Shown here: positions 26,398 through 35,351 of the stretch, one piece after another
Position numbering within the stretch: the first letter of the stretch is position 1
How the letters are laid out: each line of letters begins with the position of its first letter
NCBI GenBank assembly: GCA_035760965.1
Contig: DASTRY010000014.1
Location: 62,001-126,000, forward strand
Reading direction: 5' to 3'
Length of the DNA stretch: 64,000 nucleotides
Source of the DNA: JADGHX01 sp035760965
GTDB lineage: Bacteria > Pseudomonadota > Gammaproteobacteria > Steroidobacterales > Steroidobacteraceae
Translations under genes and position numbers: made by a program
The notes under the pieces: generated by a model
Databases searched by the model: none
What the model was told of the DNA's origin: nothing
What the model saw: the letters and a program-made list of their open reading frames with translations, nothing else

Positions 26398-28905
26398 TCA
26401 ACGCGCAGACGTGTCGCGACTCGTGGACGCGACCTGCGCGGTGGTCGTGCGGGGTGGCGGTGCGGCCGGCGCGCGCCGGCGGAACGCATCGCTGTTCACG
26501 ACGCCCATCACAATGGATTCGAACGTGTAGTTGTGTTCCTTCGCGTTGCGCACGATGCGGCGCACGGTCGGCATGTCGTGGTAGTCGACGGCGCGGCCGA
26601 GCGCGTAGGTCATCAGCTTCTCGGTGATGATCTGCGCGAACTGGTCGCCGCGCGCGGCCAGCGCGTTGCGCAAGCCCACCGGTCCGGCGATCACCGTGCC
26701 ATCGGGCATCGTCGCCGTCGGATCGATCGGCAGGTGGTACTGCGGGTCGATCGTGCGGTATGCGCCCACGGTATTGAAGTTCTCGAGCGCGAAGCCCAGC
26801 GGATCCATCACGGCGTGGCAGCTCGCGCACGTGGGATTCTGGCGATGCATTTCCGTCTGCTCGCGCACAGTCTTCGGCTTGCCCTTCGCGGATTCGCTCA
26901 GCGGCGGCACACCCTGCGGCGGCGACGCCGGCGGCGTGCCGAGGATGCGTTCCATGATCCAGGCGCCGCGCAGCACCGGGGCCGTGCGGTTCGGGTTCGC
27001 GGTGAGCATCAGAACGGCGCCCTTGCCGAGCAGACCGAAGCGGTTCGGATCCTTCAGCGTGACCTTGTGGAAGCCGTTACCGCGGACGTCCTCCATCCCG
27101 TAGATGAGCGCGACCTGCTCGTTCAAGTAGGTGTAATCGGCGGTGAGCAGGTCCGTCACGGGGCGCTCGGAGCGCAGGATGCTGTCCATGAACAGCTCCA
27201 GCTCCTTCTTGAACGCCGGGCGCGGATCATAGACGCCGCTCGCGTAACTGAAGAGCGCGGCCGAGGGAACGATGTTGTCCAGCTTCGCGACGTTGAGCCA
27301 CTGGAAGGCGAAGTCGCGAGTCAGCGAGATCGCCTTCGGGTCGGCCATCATCCGGCGCACCTGGGCCTCGAGCACGTCGGGCTTCGACAGCTCGTTGTTC
27401 TTCGCGACGGTCAGCAGCTCGTCGTCCGGCAGGCTGCTCCACAGGAAGAAGGAGAGACGCGAGGCCAGCTCCAGGTCGTTGAGCGCGCGGGCGCCTTCGT
27501 CCACTGCCGCTTCGGCGCGGAACAGGAAGTGCGGGCTCGACAGGATCGCAGCGATGGATTCGCGCACGCCGGCCTCGAAGCCGTCTTTCTTGCTCGTGCG
27601 GTCATAGAAGCGCATCAGCGGCGCGAGGTCTTCGCCCGTCACCGGGCGGCGGAAGGCGTGCTCCGCCAGGTTGCTGACGATCTTCTCGGCGCAGGGCCGC
27701 TCCTCGGCGGGGCTTGCCGGCTTGCAGATGAAGATCTTCTTGCGGCTCGGCGAATCGCTCATGCCCGTGATCTTCACCGGGCCCTTGATGTGGAACGCGT
27801 GCACGGCCTGCACGCGGTGCTGACCACCCTCCAGCAGATTGGCGGTACGTCGATCGTCGCTGGGCTGGTACTGAAGGGTGCGTCCGTCGTCCTCCGCATA
27901 ACTCCGCCGCAGGAAGGTGACGGCCACCGTGTGTTGACCGGCCGTGGCATTGAAGTGGATGTCCTTCAGACGGGCGTTGATTCTGGCGACGGCGTCATCG
28001 AGCTTCTGGTCGATGGCCTTGTGATCCTCCTCGCCACCGATGTCGGTGCGCCAGAACTCCTTGCCATCGAGCAGCGCGATGACGGTGTTCCTGAACTCCA
28101 TGTTGGGCACCGTGCGCGCCAACGCCATATCGCCGATGCTCAGCACGTACTCGCCGTCGGCCGGGAACGTGTGCAGCACACTCATGCCGCCGCGGGTACC
28201 GAAGGGCATGCCGTCCTTGTAACGCTGCTGGTTGCCCGAGCCCATTGCGGGCGCCGCGGCCAACGACAGGATCATGTTGGCAGGGGAGCCGTACGTGGTC
28301 TCGAGCGGCACAGACTTCGGATCGCCCACCGCCTCCAGTGCCAGCGCGCGCGCCGCGGTCACCGCCTGCTCCATGAACGCCGGCGTGATCTGCAGCATCT
28401 CGGCATTGGTGTCGAAGTCGTCCTTTATCGGGTCTTGCGGCAGCCAAGTGGCGGCGTCGATCTGGAGGGCCAGCAGGTCGCGCAAGGCATTGGCGTACTC
28501 CCGACGATTCAGGCGGCGCAGCGGCACATAGCCCGCGTAGGGTGTGGTCTGGGCTTTGTCGAGCGTGGTTTCCAGCCAGGAAATCATGCTGGCCCGGGCG
28601 GCGCGGTCCGGCGCCGGTTTGCCCGGGGGCGGCATCAGGCCGCTCTTCAGCTTCTTGATCGCGGTTTCCCAGATCTTGGCGTCTTCCGGGACCTCGTCCG
28701 CAGACATCGTGTCGAAGGCCACGCTGCCTGCCCAGTCCTCGGTGTTGTGGCACTTGAAACAGTAGTTCTCGACCAGCTTCCACTGGGCATGGGCATCGTC
28801 CGGTGGGGCAGAAGCGGGCGTGTCGGCCATGGCCAAAGCGGCCACGCCAAGAGCCCCCAAACCCGCGAGTGCCGTCGGCCAGCGCCCAGTGCACTTCAAT
28901 CTCAT
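26398..28905 (-). CDS. Exported DUF1592-family di-heme protein
   Basis: 835 residues from ATG 28905, which has a GGAGG ribosome site and begins a signal peptide (MRLKCTGRWPTALAGLGALG to AMA); a longer in-frame start lacks both. Order: cytochrome-like segment with CFKCHN near residue 50 and GLMPPPG; DUF1587 (RRLNRREYANALRDLLALQ) near 118; DUF1595 (HAFRRPVTGEDL); DUF1592 (LASRLSFFLWSSLPDDELL) near 470; DUF1588 with a second CxxCH (CASCHAVMDPLG) near 692; DUF1585 (YALGRAVDYHDMP) at the end. Two heme-c sites imply periplasmic electron transfer. First gene of the operon; function unknown. Confidence 0.92.
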   Translation of the reverse strand: MRLKCTGRWPTALAGLGALGVAALAMADTPASAPPDDAHAQWKLVENYCFKCHNTEDWAGSVAFDTMSADEVPEDAKIWETAIKKLKSGLMPPPGKPAPDRAARASMISWLETTLDKAQTTPYAGYVPLRRLNRREYANALRDLLALQIDAATWLPQDPIKDDFDTNAEMLQITPAFMEQAVTAARALALEAVGDPKSVPLETTYGSPANMILSLAAAPAMGSGNQQRYKDGMPFGTRGGMSVLHTFPADGEYVLSIGDMALARTVPNMEFRNTVIALLDGKEFWRTDIGGEEDHKAIDQKLDDAVARINARLKDIHFNATAGQHTVAVTFLRRSYAEDDGRTLQYQPSDDRRTANLLEGGQHRVQAVHAFHIKGPVKITGMSDSPSRKKIFICKPASPAEERPCAEKIVSNLAEHAFRRPVTGEDLAPLMRFYDRTSKKDGFEAGVRESIAAILSSPHFLFRAEAAVDEGARALNDLELASRLSFFLWSSLPDDELLTVAKNNELSKPDVLEAQVRRMMADPKAISLTRDFAFQWLNVAKLDNIVPSAALFSYASGVYDPRPAFKKELELFMDSILRSERPVTDLLTADYTYLNEQVALIYGMEDVRGNGFHKVTLKDPNRFGLLGKGAVLMLTANPNRTAPVLRGAWIMERILGTPPASPPQGVPPLSESAKGKPKTVREQTEMHRQNPTCASCHAVMDPLGFALENFNTVGAYRTIDPQYHLPIDPTATMPDGTVIAGPVGLRNALAARGDQFAQIITEKLMTYALGRAVDYHDMPTVRRIVRNAKEHNYTFESIVMGVVNSDAFRRRAPAAPPPRTTTAQVASTSRDTSAR

Positions 28906-29538
28906 TAACGTCCTCCGCACCCCTGAGCCTCCGGGTGCGCGCAACAAGGCGAAGCATATGCGCAATGTGCGGTAGCACTCAGCAATCGCATGTCCTCGTG
29001 TCCACTTGCATGTCCATTTTTTTCTGCCAAGTCGGTCACATAGACGCGGCGACGCTCAGCCTGATCCATGGGGAAAGTCATCGGCGCGTCCCGATTGGGA
29101 TTCGGAGATCGCTCGAGGCTTCGAGGAGCGGCAGTCGATCCGAGCGCATCGGCCGACGTCGTTCGCCACACCAGAACAGGGTCGAGTGTCGCGGCTGCGG
29201 CGCGTGTCGACCCGAGCGCACGGCGCCGAGTCGTTCGCCAAAACATGTATCGGCAAGGCGTCCTGCATTCACCCGCCTCAGCCACGGTTCGTGCCGAGCG
29301 CCGTCATCGCTGCGCGCGGCCGCTGCAGAGATCATGAGGAGCCGTTCGAGCCTCTCGCCGCCTTCTCGAAAGCGCCTCCGGCAGCGTGTTCCTCGCCGAC
29401 GTGTCGCACCAAGAAAGGCGAGCGCGGGCCGCGGGTAAGGTATCATCGCGCCCCCAAGTGCCCCCGCGTGCGACTGCTCCCCGGCCGTCGGCCAAGGGGA
29501 GCTTCATTCCAGAGCCCGGGGATACCCCAGATCGACGT
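28906..29538. other. 633-bp intergenic region between divergent DUF1592 operon and lepA
   Basis: No frame in this gap looks like a gene. It must hold the promoters of the divergent DUF1592 operon and of lepA. A TATCAT -10-like hexamer at 29441-29446 lies about 95 bases before the lepA start, without a clear -35. A seven-T run at about 29017-29023 has no preceding hairpin. A 35-bp imperfect direct repeat occupies 29134-29168 and 29206-29240. The region is long for this gene-dense window and may mark where the operon was inserted. Confidence 0.6.
29134..29240. repeat. Pair of ~35-bp imperfect direct repeats
   Basis: 29134-29168 and 29206-29240 start with gtcgatccgagcgca and gtcgacccgagcgca and both end gtcgttcgcca; they differ at a few bases and one indel, and their starts are 72 bases apart. 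They lie in the non-coding gap between the DUF1592 operon and lepA. Possible readings are tandem operator sites, a small mobile-repeat remnant, or a duplication from insertion. Confidence 0.6.
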
Positions 29539-31359
29539 ATGAGTTCCGTGATTTTTTCAGCAAATTCAAAGTACATACGGAACTTCTCGATCATCGCCCA
29601 CGTCGACCACGGCAAATCCACCCTGGCCGACCGCTTCATCCAGCTCTGCGGCGGGCTGGAAGAGCGCGAGATGCAGGCTCAGGTCCTCGACTCGATGGAT
29701 CTCGAGCGCGAACGCGGCATCACGATCAAGGCGCAGAGCGTGACCCTCTACTACCGGGCGGCCGACGGCGAGCGCTACCAGCTCAACATGATCGACACCC
29801 CCGGGCACGTGGACTTCTCGTACGAAGTCTCGCGCTCGCTCGCCGCGTGCGAGGGCGCGCTGCTCGTCGTCGACGCGTCGCAGGGCGTCGAGGCACAGAG
29901 CGTCGCCAACTGCTACACGGCCATCGAGCAGGGGCTCGAAGTGCTGCCGGTCATCAACAAGATCGACCTGCCCTCGGCCGATCCCGACCGGGTGACTCGC
30001 GAAATCGAAGAGATCATCGGCATCGATGCGACGGATGCTGCGCGCGTCAGCGCGAAGACGGGCGAGGGCGTCGCGGAGCTGCTCGAGATGCTGGTCAAGC
30101 GCATCCCGCCGCCGAAGGGCGACCCGGATGCGCCGCTCCAGGCGCTGATCATCGACTCGTGGTTCGACAACTATGTGGGCGTCGTCTCGCTCGTGCGCGT
30201 CGTGAACGGGCAGATCAACGTCGGCGACAAGATCCGCGTCATGTCGACCGGCCGCAGCCACCAGGTCGACAAGCTCGGACGCTTCACGCCGAAATCCGTG
30301 CCGGACCAGACGCTGCACACGGGCGACGTCGGTTTCGTGGTCGCCGGCATCAAAGAGATCGACGGCGCGCCGGTCGGCGACACCATCACGCACGAGAGCC
30401 GGCCGAGCGCCGAGCCGTTGCCGGGGTTCAAGCAGATCAAGCCGCGCGTGTTCGCGGGGCTCTTCCCGATCAACTCCGAGGACTACGAAAAATTCCGCGA
30501 TGCGCTCGCGAAGCTGCGGCTGAACGACTCGGCGCTGCACTACGAGCCGGAAGTATCCGGTGCGCTCGGGTTCGGGTTCCGCTGCGGCTTTCTCGGCCTG
30601 CTGCACATGGACATCGTGCAGGAGCGGCTCGAGCGCGAGTATCAGCTCGAGCTCGTGAGCAGCGCACCGACCGTGGTGTACGAGGTGCTGAAGACCGATG
30701 GCACCGTCGAGCCCGTCGACAACCCGGCGAAGCTGCCGCCCGCCGACAAGATCGCGGAGATTCGCGAGCCGATCATCATCGCGAACATCCTCGTGCCGCC
30801 GGACTACGTGGGCGGCGTGCTGAAGCTCTGTAACGAGAAGCGCGGCGTGCAGAAGAAGATGCTGTACGTCGCGACGCAGGTGTCGCTGCAATACGAGCTG
30901 CCCCTCGCCGAAGTGGTGCTGGATTTCTTCGATCGCCTGAAATCCGTGAGCCGCGGCTATGCCTCGTTCGACTACGAATTCGCACGTTTCCAGGCCGCGC
31001 CGCTCGTGAAGCTCGACATTCTGATCAACGGCGATCGCGTCGATGCGCTGTCGATCATCGCGCACCGCGACAGCGCCTATGCGCGCGGCCGCGAGCTCGT
31101 GGACAAGATGCAGGAGCTCATCCCGCGGCAGATGTTCGAGGTGGCCGTGCAGGCGGCCATCGGCAGCCAGGTCATCGCCCGTGCCACGGTGAAGGCGCTG
31201 CGCAAGAACGTTCTGGCCAAGTGCTACGGCGGGGACATCACGCGCAAGAGGAAGCTTCTCGAGAAGCAGAAGGAAGGCAAGAAGCGGATGAAGCAGCTCG
31301 GGCAGGTCGAGATTCCCCAGGAGGCCTTTCTCGCCGTTCTGAAAGTGGGACGGAAGTGA
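29539..31359 (+). CDS. lepA: Elongation factor 4 (LepA GTPase)
   Basis: Ribosome-associated translational GTPase. 606 residues from ATG 29539; an in-frame start 51 codons earlier adds low-complexity residues and is not used. G1 AHVDHGKSTLADRF near 18, G2 RERGITIKAQSV near 53, G3 DTPGHVDFSYEVSRS near 83 and G4 NKID near 137, then EF4-specific C-terminal GGDITRKRKLLEKQKEGKKR. First gene of the lepA-lepB-DUF4845-rnc-era-recO-pdxJ-acpS run. Confidence 0.96.
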   Translation: MSSVIFSANSKYIRNFSIIAHVDHGKSTLADRFIQLCGGLEEREMQAQVLDSMDLERERGITIKAQSVTLYYRAADGERYQLNMIDTPGHVDFSYEVSRSLAACEGALLVVDASQGVEAQSVANCYTAIEQGLEVLPVINKIDLPSADPDRVTREIEEIIGIDATDAARVSAKTGEGVAELLEMLVKRIPPPKGDPDAPLQALIIDSWFDNYVGVVSLVRVVNGQINVGDKIRVMSTGRSHQVDKLGRFTPKSVPDQTLHTGDVGFVVAGIKEIDGAPVGDTITHESRPSAEPLPGFKQIKPRVFAGLFPINSEDYEKFRDALAKLRLNDSALHYEPEVSGALGFGFRCGFLGLLHMDIVQERLEREYQLELVSSAPTVVYEVLKTDGTVEPVDNPAKLPPADKIAEIREPIIIANILVPPDYVGGVLKLCNEKRGVQKKMLYVATQVSLQYELPLAEVVLDFFDRLKSVSRGYASFDYEFARFQAAPLVKLDILINGDRVDALSIIAHRDSAYARGRELVDKMQELIPRQMFEVAVQAAIGSQVIARATVKALRKNVLAKCYGGDITRKRKLLEKQKEGKKRMKQLGQVEIPQEAFLAVLKVGRK

Positions 31360-31468
31360 GGTCGCGGCCGGCGCAACGGCGATTGCCGCTGCGGGCGGGT
31401 CTCGGGCTGCGCGTCGGTCGGTGGGCTCGGGCTGCGCACGCTGGCTCGGTTTTCAAGGTGAACAACAA

Positions 31469-32554
31469 ATGCTGATGAATCTCATCGTGCTGCTGAGCTG
31501 GCTTGCGATACCGGTCGGCCTCTTCGCGATCGTGGACGATTGGTTTCTGCGGCCGAGGCGGCAGATCGCCGCCGCGCCACAGCCGGTGCGCGATCCGGCG
31601 CTCGTCACCTTCGCCTATCGCGTGCTGCCGATCCTGATCGGTGCGGCGGTGCTGCGGCTCCTCGTCGCCGAGCGCCTCGATTTCAGTGCGGTGCTGCTGC
31701 TCATCACGGTGATCACCGGCGTGATCTGGTGGCTCGATGTGCTGCTCTTCCGCAAGCAGCGCGAGGCAGCGGCGCGCGCAGCCGGCAAGGAGCCCACCGT
31801 CGTCAGCGAACCCGGCACAGTGGACTACGCGCGCAGCTTCTTCCCGGTGGCGCTGATCGTGCTGCTCCTGCGCTCATTCGTGTTCGAGCCCTTTCGCATC
31901 CCCTCCGACTCGATGATGCCGACGCTGCTCGACGGCGACTTCATCATCGTGAACAAGTTCGCATACGGCCTGCGCCTGCCGGTGCTGAACACGAAGTTCC
32001 TCTCGATCGGCGAGCCGGAGCGCGGCGATGTCGTGGTGTTCCGTTACCCGCGCGACCCCAGCATCAACTACATCAAGCGCCTGGTCGGGCTGCCGGGCGA
32101 CAAGGTGGTGGTGAAGGACGACCGGATCTACATCAACGGCGAAGCCGTTCCGTTCGAGAACATCCGGCCGTATGACGACGGCTGCTACGTCGGCATGAGC
32201 CAGGCCACGGAGCACCTGGGCAAGCACACGCACCAGGCCATGTTCTGCCCGACCGCACTCGACATGGAGCCGTCCCCCCTGCCGGGCTGCAACCGCAAGG
32301 AGATCCGAGGTTACCGCTGCGGCGGTCGCACCTACCAGGGGATGTTCGGGGAGACGCCGCCGAGCGTGAAAGTGGTCCCGCCGGGGATGTACCTCATGAT
32401 CGGTGACAACCGCGACAACAGTGAAGACGGTCGCGTCTGGGGCTTCGTACCTGAGAACCACTTGGTCGGAAAAGCCACCCGAATCTGGTTCAATTGGGAC
32501 CTGCAACGTTCGGGCGGGCCCATTTGGAGTCGCATCGGTACCCGCATCGAATGA
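31469..32554 (+). CDS. lepB: Signal peptidase I
   Basis: Cleaves Sec and Tat signal peptides at the inner membrane. 361 residues from ATG 31469 with an AAGGTG ribosome site. Several N-terminal hydrophobic helices (about 3-20, 50-64, 69-90, 122-140) precede the catalytic serine in IPSDSMMPTL near 144 and lysine in INYIKRLVGLPGDKVV near 200; GDNRDNSEDGRVWGFVP near 311 closes the domain. Longer than minimal LepB because of an extended N-terminus and a cysteine-containing insertion (about 235-285). Confidence 0.94.
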   Translation: MLMNLIVLLSWLAIPVGLFAIVDDWFLRPRRQIAAAPQPVRDPALVTFAYRVLPILIGAAVLRLLVAERLDFSAVLLLITVITGVIWWLDVLLFRKQREAAARAAGKEPTVVSEPGTVDYARSFFPVALIVLLLRSFVFEPFRIPSDSMMPTLLDGDFIIVNKFAYGLRLPVLNTKFLSIGEPERGDVVVFRYPRDPSINYIKRLVGLPGDKVVVKDDRIYINGEAVPFENIRPYDDGCYVGMSQATEHLGKHTHQAMFCPTALDMEPSPLPGCNRKEIRGYRCGGRTYQGMFGETPPSVKVVPPGMYLMIGDNRDNSEDGRVWGFVPENHLVGKATRIWFNWDLQRSGGPIWSRIGTRIE

Positions 32555-32581
32555 GGTTGCAAGAGCTTGCGGGAGGGGTCG

Positions 32582-32965
32582 ATGCGCAAAAAGCAACAGG
32601 GCGTCACGTTTCTCGGCTGGGTATTCCTGCTGATCCCGGTTGCCATCGTCGTGTACGCCGGCATTCGGCTGGCGCCGGTCTACCTGAACTACATGCGCGT
32701 CGCGCGCACCGTCACCCAGGTCGCCGAGGAGGCGCGGGGCGATGACACGACGAACGCCGGCACCCTGCGGGTCGCGCTCGGCAAGCGTCTCGACATCGAG
32801 AGCGTCGAGTTCCCGGACCTCAAGGACTTCGTCATTCGCCGCGACGGCACGCAGTGGGTCATCGAGGTCAAGTACGAAGAGCCGATTCCGTTCATCTACA
32901 ACGTCTCGCTCCTGGCCACTTTCGACAAGAGCGCCCGGGTCGGCAAAGGCTCCGCGGAGCCGTGA
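32582..32965 (+). CDS. DUF4845 membrane protein
   Basis: 127 residues: basic N-terminus (RKKQQGVTF), one membrane helix (about 10-29, LGWVFLLIPVAIVVYAGIRL) and a small periplasmic domain, the features of DUF4845 proteins found between lepB and rnc in many Beta- and Gammaproteobacteria. The N-terminus (QGVTFLGW) resembles a type IV pilin-like leader. ATG 32582 follows a strong GGGAGGGG site. Function not known. Confidence 0.88.
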   Translation: MRKKQQGVTFLGWVFLLIPVAIVVYAGIRLAPVYLNYMRVARTVTQVAEEARGDDTTNAGTLRVALGKRLDIESVEFPDLKDFVIRRDGTQWVIEVKYEEPIPFIYNVSLLATFDKSARVGKGSAEP

Positions 32966-32972
32966 CAATGGG

Positions 32973-33671
32973 ATGACGAACGCGGACTGGCCGGCCTCCT
33001 GGGTACGCGAGAAGCTCGCGTATGAGCCGCGCGACTCCGCTCTGTTCGTCGCCGCCCTGACCCATCGCAGCGCGTCCGGCCACAACAACGAGCGCCTCGA
33101 ATTCCTCGGCGACGCGGTGCTGAACCTCGTCGTCGCCGAGCATCTCTATCGGGTCTTTCCGGAGTGCACCGAAGGGGATCTCTCCCGCCTGCGCGCACGC
33201 ATCGTGAGCAGCGAGCCGCTGGCCGAAGTGGCGGCCTCGCTCGGCCTCGGCGATGTGCTGAAGCTCGGCTCGGGAGAGCTGAAGACGGGCGGCTTCCGCC
33301 GCAAGTCGATCCTCGCGGATGCGCTCGAAGCCGTGTGCGGCGCCTTGTTCCTCGACGGCGGGCTCGACGTCGCACGCCGCGTCATCGAGCGGCTGTTCGA
33401 GTCGCGCATCGCGTCGCTGCCACCGCCGGATGCGCTGAAGGACGCGAAGACGCGGTTGCAGGAGTACCTGCAGTCGCACGGCTATGCGCTCCCGCGCTAC
33501 ACCGTCGAGCGTGTGGAGGGTGAAGCTCACGCCCAGGTGTTCTGGGTGAGCTGCGAGGTGCTCGGACTCGGGGTGCGCGCCGAAGGCAGCGGCTCGAGCC
33601 GCCGGCGTGCCGAACAGGAGGCCGCCGGGCGTATCCTGCAGCAGATCGGATCGCAGACGGGCACGACCTGA
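32973..33671 (+). CDS. rnc: Ribonuclease III
   Basis: Double-strand-specific RNase for rRNA and mRNA processing. 232 residues from ATG 32973. The catalytic signature NNERLEFLGDAVLNLVVAEH is near residue 36, with the acidic helix ILADALEAVCGALFLDGG near 113, and a C-terminal double-stranded RNA-binding domain (DAKTRLQEYLQSHGYALP to AAGRILQQIG). Three bases separate it from era, the conserved rnc-era pair. Confidence 0.96.
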   Translation: MTNADWPASWVREKLAYEPRDSALFVAALTHRSASGHNNERLEFLGDAVLNLVVAEHLYRVFPECTEGDLSRLRARIVSSEPLAEVAASLGLGDVLKLGSGELKTGGFRRKSILADALEAVCGALFLDGGLDVARRVIERLFESRIASLPPPDALKDAKTRLQEYLQSHGYALPRYTVERVEGEAHAQVFWVSCEVLGLGVRAEGSGSSRRRAEQEAAGRILQQIGSQTGTT

Positions 33672-33673
33672 AC

Positions 33674-34606
33674 ATGAGCGTTGGCGATGAAGGGCAGCCG
33701 GTCGCCCCGACCGGTGGTGACGATTTCCGCAGCGGCTTCGCTGCGCTCGTCGGCCGTCCGAACGTCGGCAAATCGACCCTGCTGAACGCGCTCGTCGGGC
33801 AGAAGGTCAGCATCGTGACGCCGCGGCCGCAGACGACGCGCCATCGCATCCTCGGCATCGTGAATTTGCCCCGCGCGCAGATCGCGTTCGTCGATACTCC
33901 GGGTCTACATCGCGGCGAGAAGCGGGCGCTCAATCGCGCGATGAACCGCGCCGCTGCGAGTGCCCTCCAGGATGCGGACCTCGTCGTGTTCGTCGTCGAA
34001 GCCCTGCGCTGGACTCAGGAAGACGGCTTCGTGCTCGAGCGGATCGTGAAGTCGGGCCGCCCCGCGATGGCGGTGGTCAACAAAGTCGATAGCGTGCGGC
34101 CCAAGGCGAAGCTGCTGCCGTATCTCGCCGAGCTCGGCGCCCGCCATGCCTTCGTCGAGATCGTGCCCGTCTCGGCACTGAAGGGCGATAACCTCGCGGC
34201 GCTGAAAGAAGCCATCGCGCGGCACTTGCCGCCCGGGCCGGCGCTCTTTCCACCCGATGAAGTGACCGATCGCGGCGAGGCGTTCCGGATCGCCGAGACG
34301 ATCCGCGAGAAGCTCACCATGGAGCTGAATCAGGAAGTGCCGTACGGCATCGCGGTTGAAGTCGAGCGGCTGGCGGAAGGCGAGGGCGGGCAGGTCGAGG
34401 TCGATGCGACCATCTGGGTCGATCGCGAAGGGCAGAAGCCCATCGTCATCGGCCAGAAGGGCGAGCGCCTGAAGCGCATCGGCCGCGCGGCCCGTCTCGA
34501 GCTGAACGCGACGCTCGGGCGGCGTTTCCACCTCACGCTGTGGGTGAAGGTGCGCGAGAACTGGGCGGACAATGCCCGATCGCTGAGGCAGCTGGGTCTC
34601 GAATGA
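33674..34606 (+). CDS. era: GTPase Era
   Basis: Ribosome-assembly GTPase binding the 3' end of 16S rRNA. 310 residues. G1 GRPNVGKSTLLNALVG near residue 27, G2 TTRHR, G3 DTPGLHRG near 75, G4 NKVD near 136, and a C-terminal KH domain with IGQKGERLKRIGRAARLELN near 257. Preceded by rnc and followed by recO. Confidence 0.97.
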   Translation: MSVGDEGQPVAPTGGDDFRSGFAALVGRPNVGKSTLLNALVGQKVSIVTPRPQTTRHRILGIVNLPRAQIAFVDTPGLHRGEKRALNRAMNRAAASALQDADLVVFVVEALRWTQEDGFVLERIVKSGRPAMAVVNKVDSVRPKAKLLPYLAELGARHAFVEIVPVSALKGDNLAALKEAIARHLPPGPALFPPDEVTDRGEAFRIAETIREKLTMELNQEVPYGIAVEVERLAEGEGGQVEVDATIWVDREGQKPIVIGQKGERLKRIGRAARLELNATLGRRFHLTLWVKVRENWADNARSLRQLGLE

Positions 34607-34619
34607 ACGCAGGTCTGTG

Positions 34620-35351
34620 ATGACGGCACAAGCGCGCCGCGTGCAACTGGCGCCCGGCTACATCCTTCACAGCCACCCGTACCGCGATACCAGCCGCATT
34701 CTCGAAGTGCTCACGCGGGATGCGGGACGCCTCTCGCTGTTCGCGCGCGGCGTGCGCGGGCCGAAGGCGAAGCTCGCTGCCGAACTGCAGCCCTTCCGGC
34801 TGCTGCTGCTCTCCTGGAGCGGCAAGGGCGAGGCGCCGCATCTGACGACGGCCGAGGGCGCACCGGAGCACGTCGATCTGCCGCCGGCCTGCCTGATGTC
34901 GGGCTTCTATCTGAACGAGCTTCTGTTGAAGCTCACGCATCGTCACGATCCGGTGCCCGCCGTGTTCGACGTGTACCACCGTACGCTCGAGGCGCTGAAG
35001 CACGGCGCGCCGCTCGAGGCCAGCTTGCGCATCTTCGAGAAGCGGCTGCTCGACGCGCTCGGCTACGGCATCGCGCTCGACGTCGACGCGCGCACCGGAG
35101 CCGGCATCGAGGCCGATGCGTACTATCATTTCCGGCCGGCGCAGGGGCTCGTTCCGGTCGCGGCGGATGCCGCCGGCGCATTGGCGGGCGCTTCGCTCAT
35201 CAGTCTGGCGCGCGAGGAGCTGGAGGGCGCGCGCGCACTCGACGATGCGCGCCGCCTGATGCAAGCGGCGCTGGCACAATGTCTCGAAGGGCGAGAGCTG
35301 AACACGCGCGCCGTTGCGCGTTCGATTGCTCGCCGAGGGTCGCGATCATGA
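34620..35351 (+). CDS. recO: DNA repair protein RecO
   Basis: Mediator that loads RecA with RecF and RecR. 243 residues from ATG 34620; a GTG one codon earlier is equally possible. N-terminal OB fold (GYILHSHPYRDTSRILEVLT, FARGVRGPKAKLAAELQPFR) and a helical C-terminal domain as in RecO. The zinc cysteines of some RecO proteins are absent, as is common in Gammaproteobacteria. Stop overlaps pdxJ (ATGA). Confidence 0.93.
   Translation: MTAQARRVQLAPGYILHSHPYRDTSRILEVLTRDAGRLSLFARGVRGPKAKLAAELQPFRLLLLSWSGKGEAPHLTTAEGAPEHVDLPPACLMSGFYLNELLLKLTHRHDPVPAVFDVYHRTLEALKHGAPLEASLRIFEKRLLDALGYGIALDVDARTGAGIEADAYYHFRPAQGLVPVAADAAGALAGASLISLAREELEGARALDDARRLMQAALAQCLEGRELNTRAVARSIARRGSRS

Noticed and set aside
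26533..28908. 791-codon plus-strand frame opposite the DUF1592 gene
   Set aside because: The minus strand carries a signal peptide, heme motifs and ordered domains; the plus frame is repetitive R/G/H/V-rich shadow sequence.
28905..29285. 126-codon minus-strand frame in the DUF1592-lepA gap
   Set aside because: Its apparent internal similarity comes from the direct DNA repeat; no domain or ribosome site, and it would lie in the promoter region.
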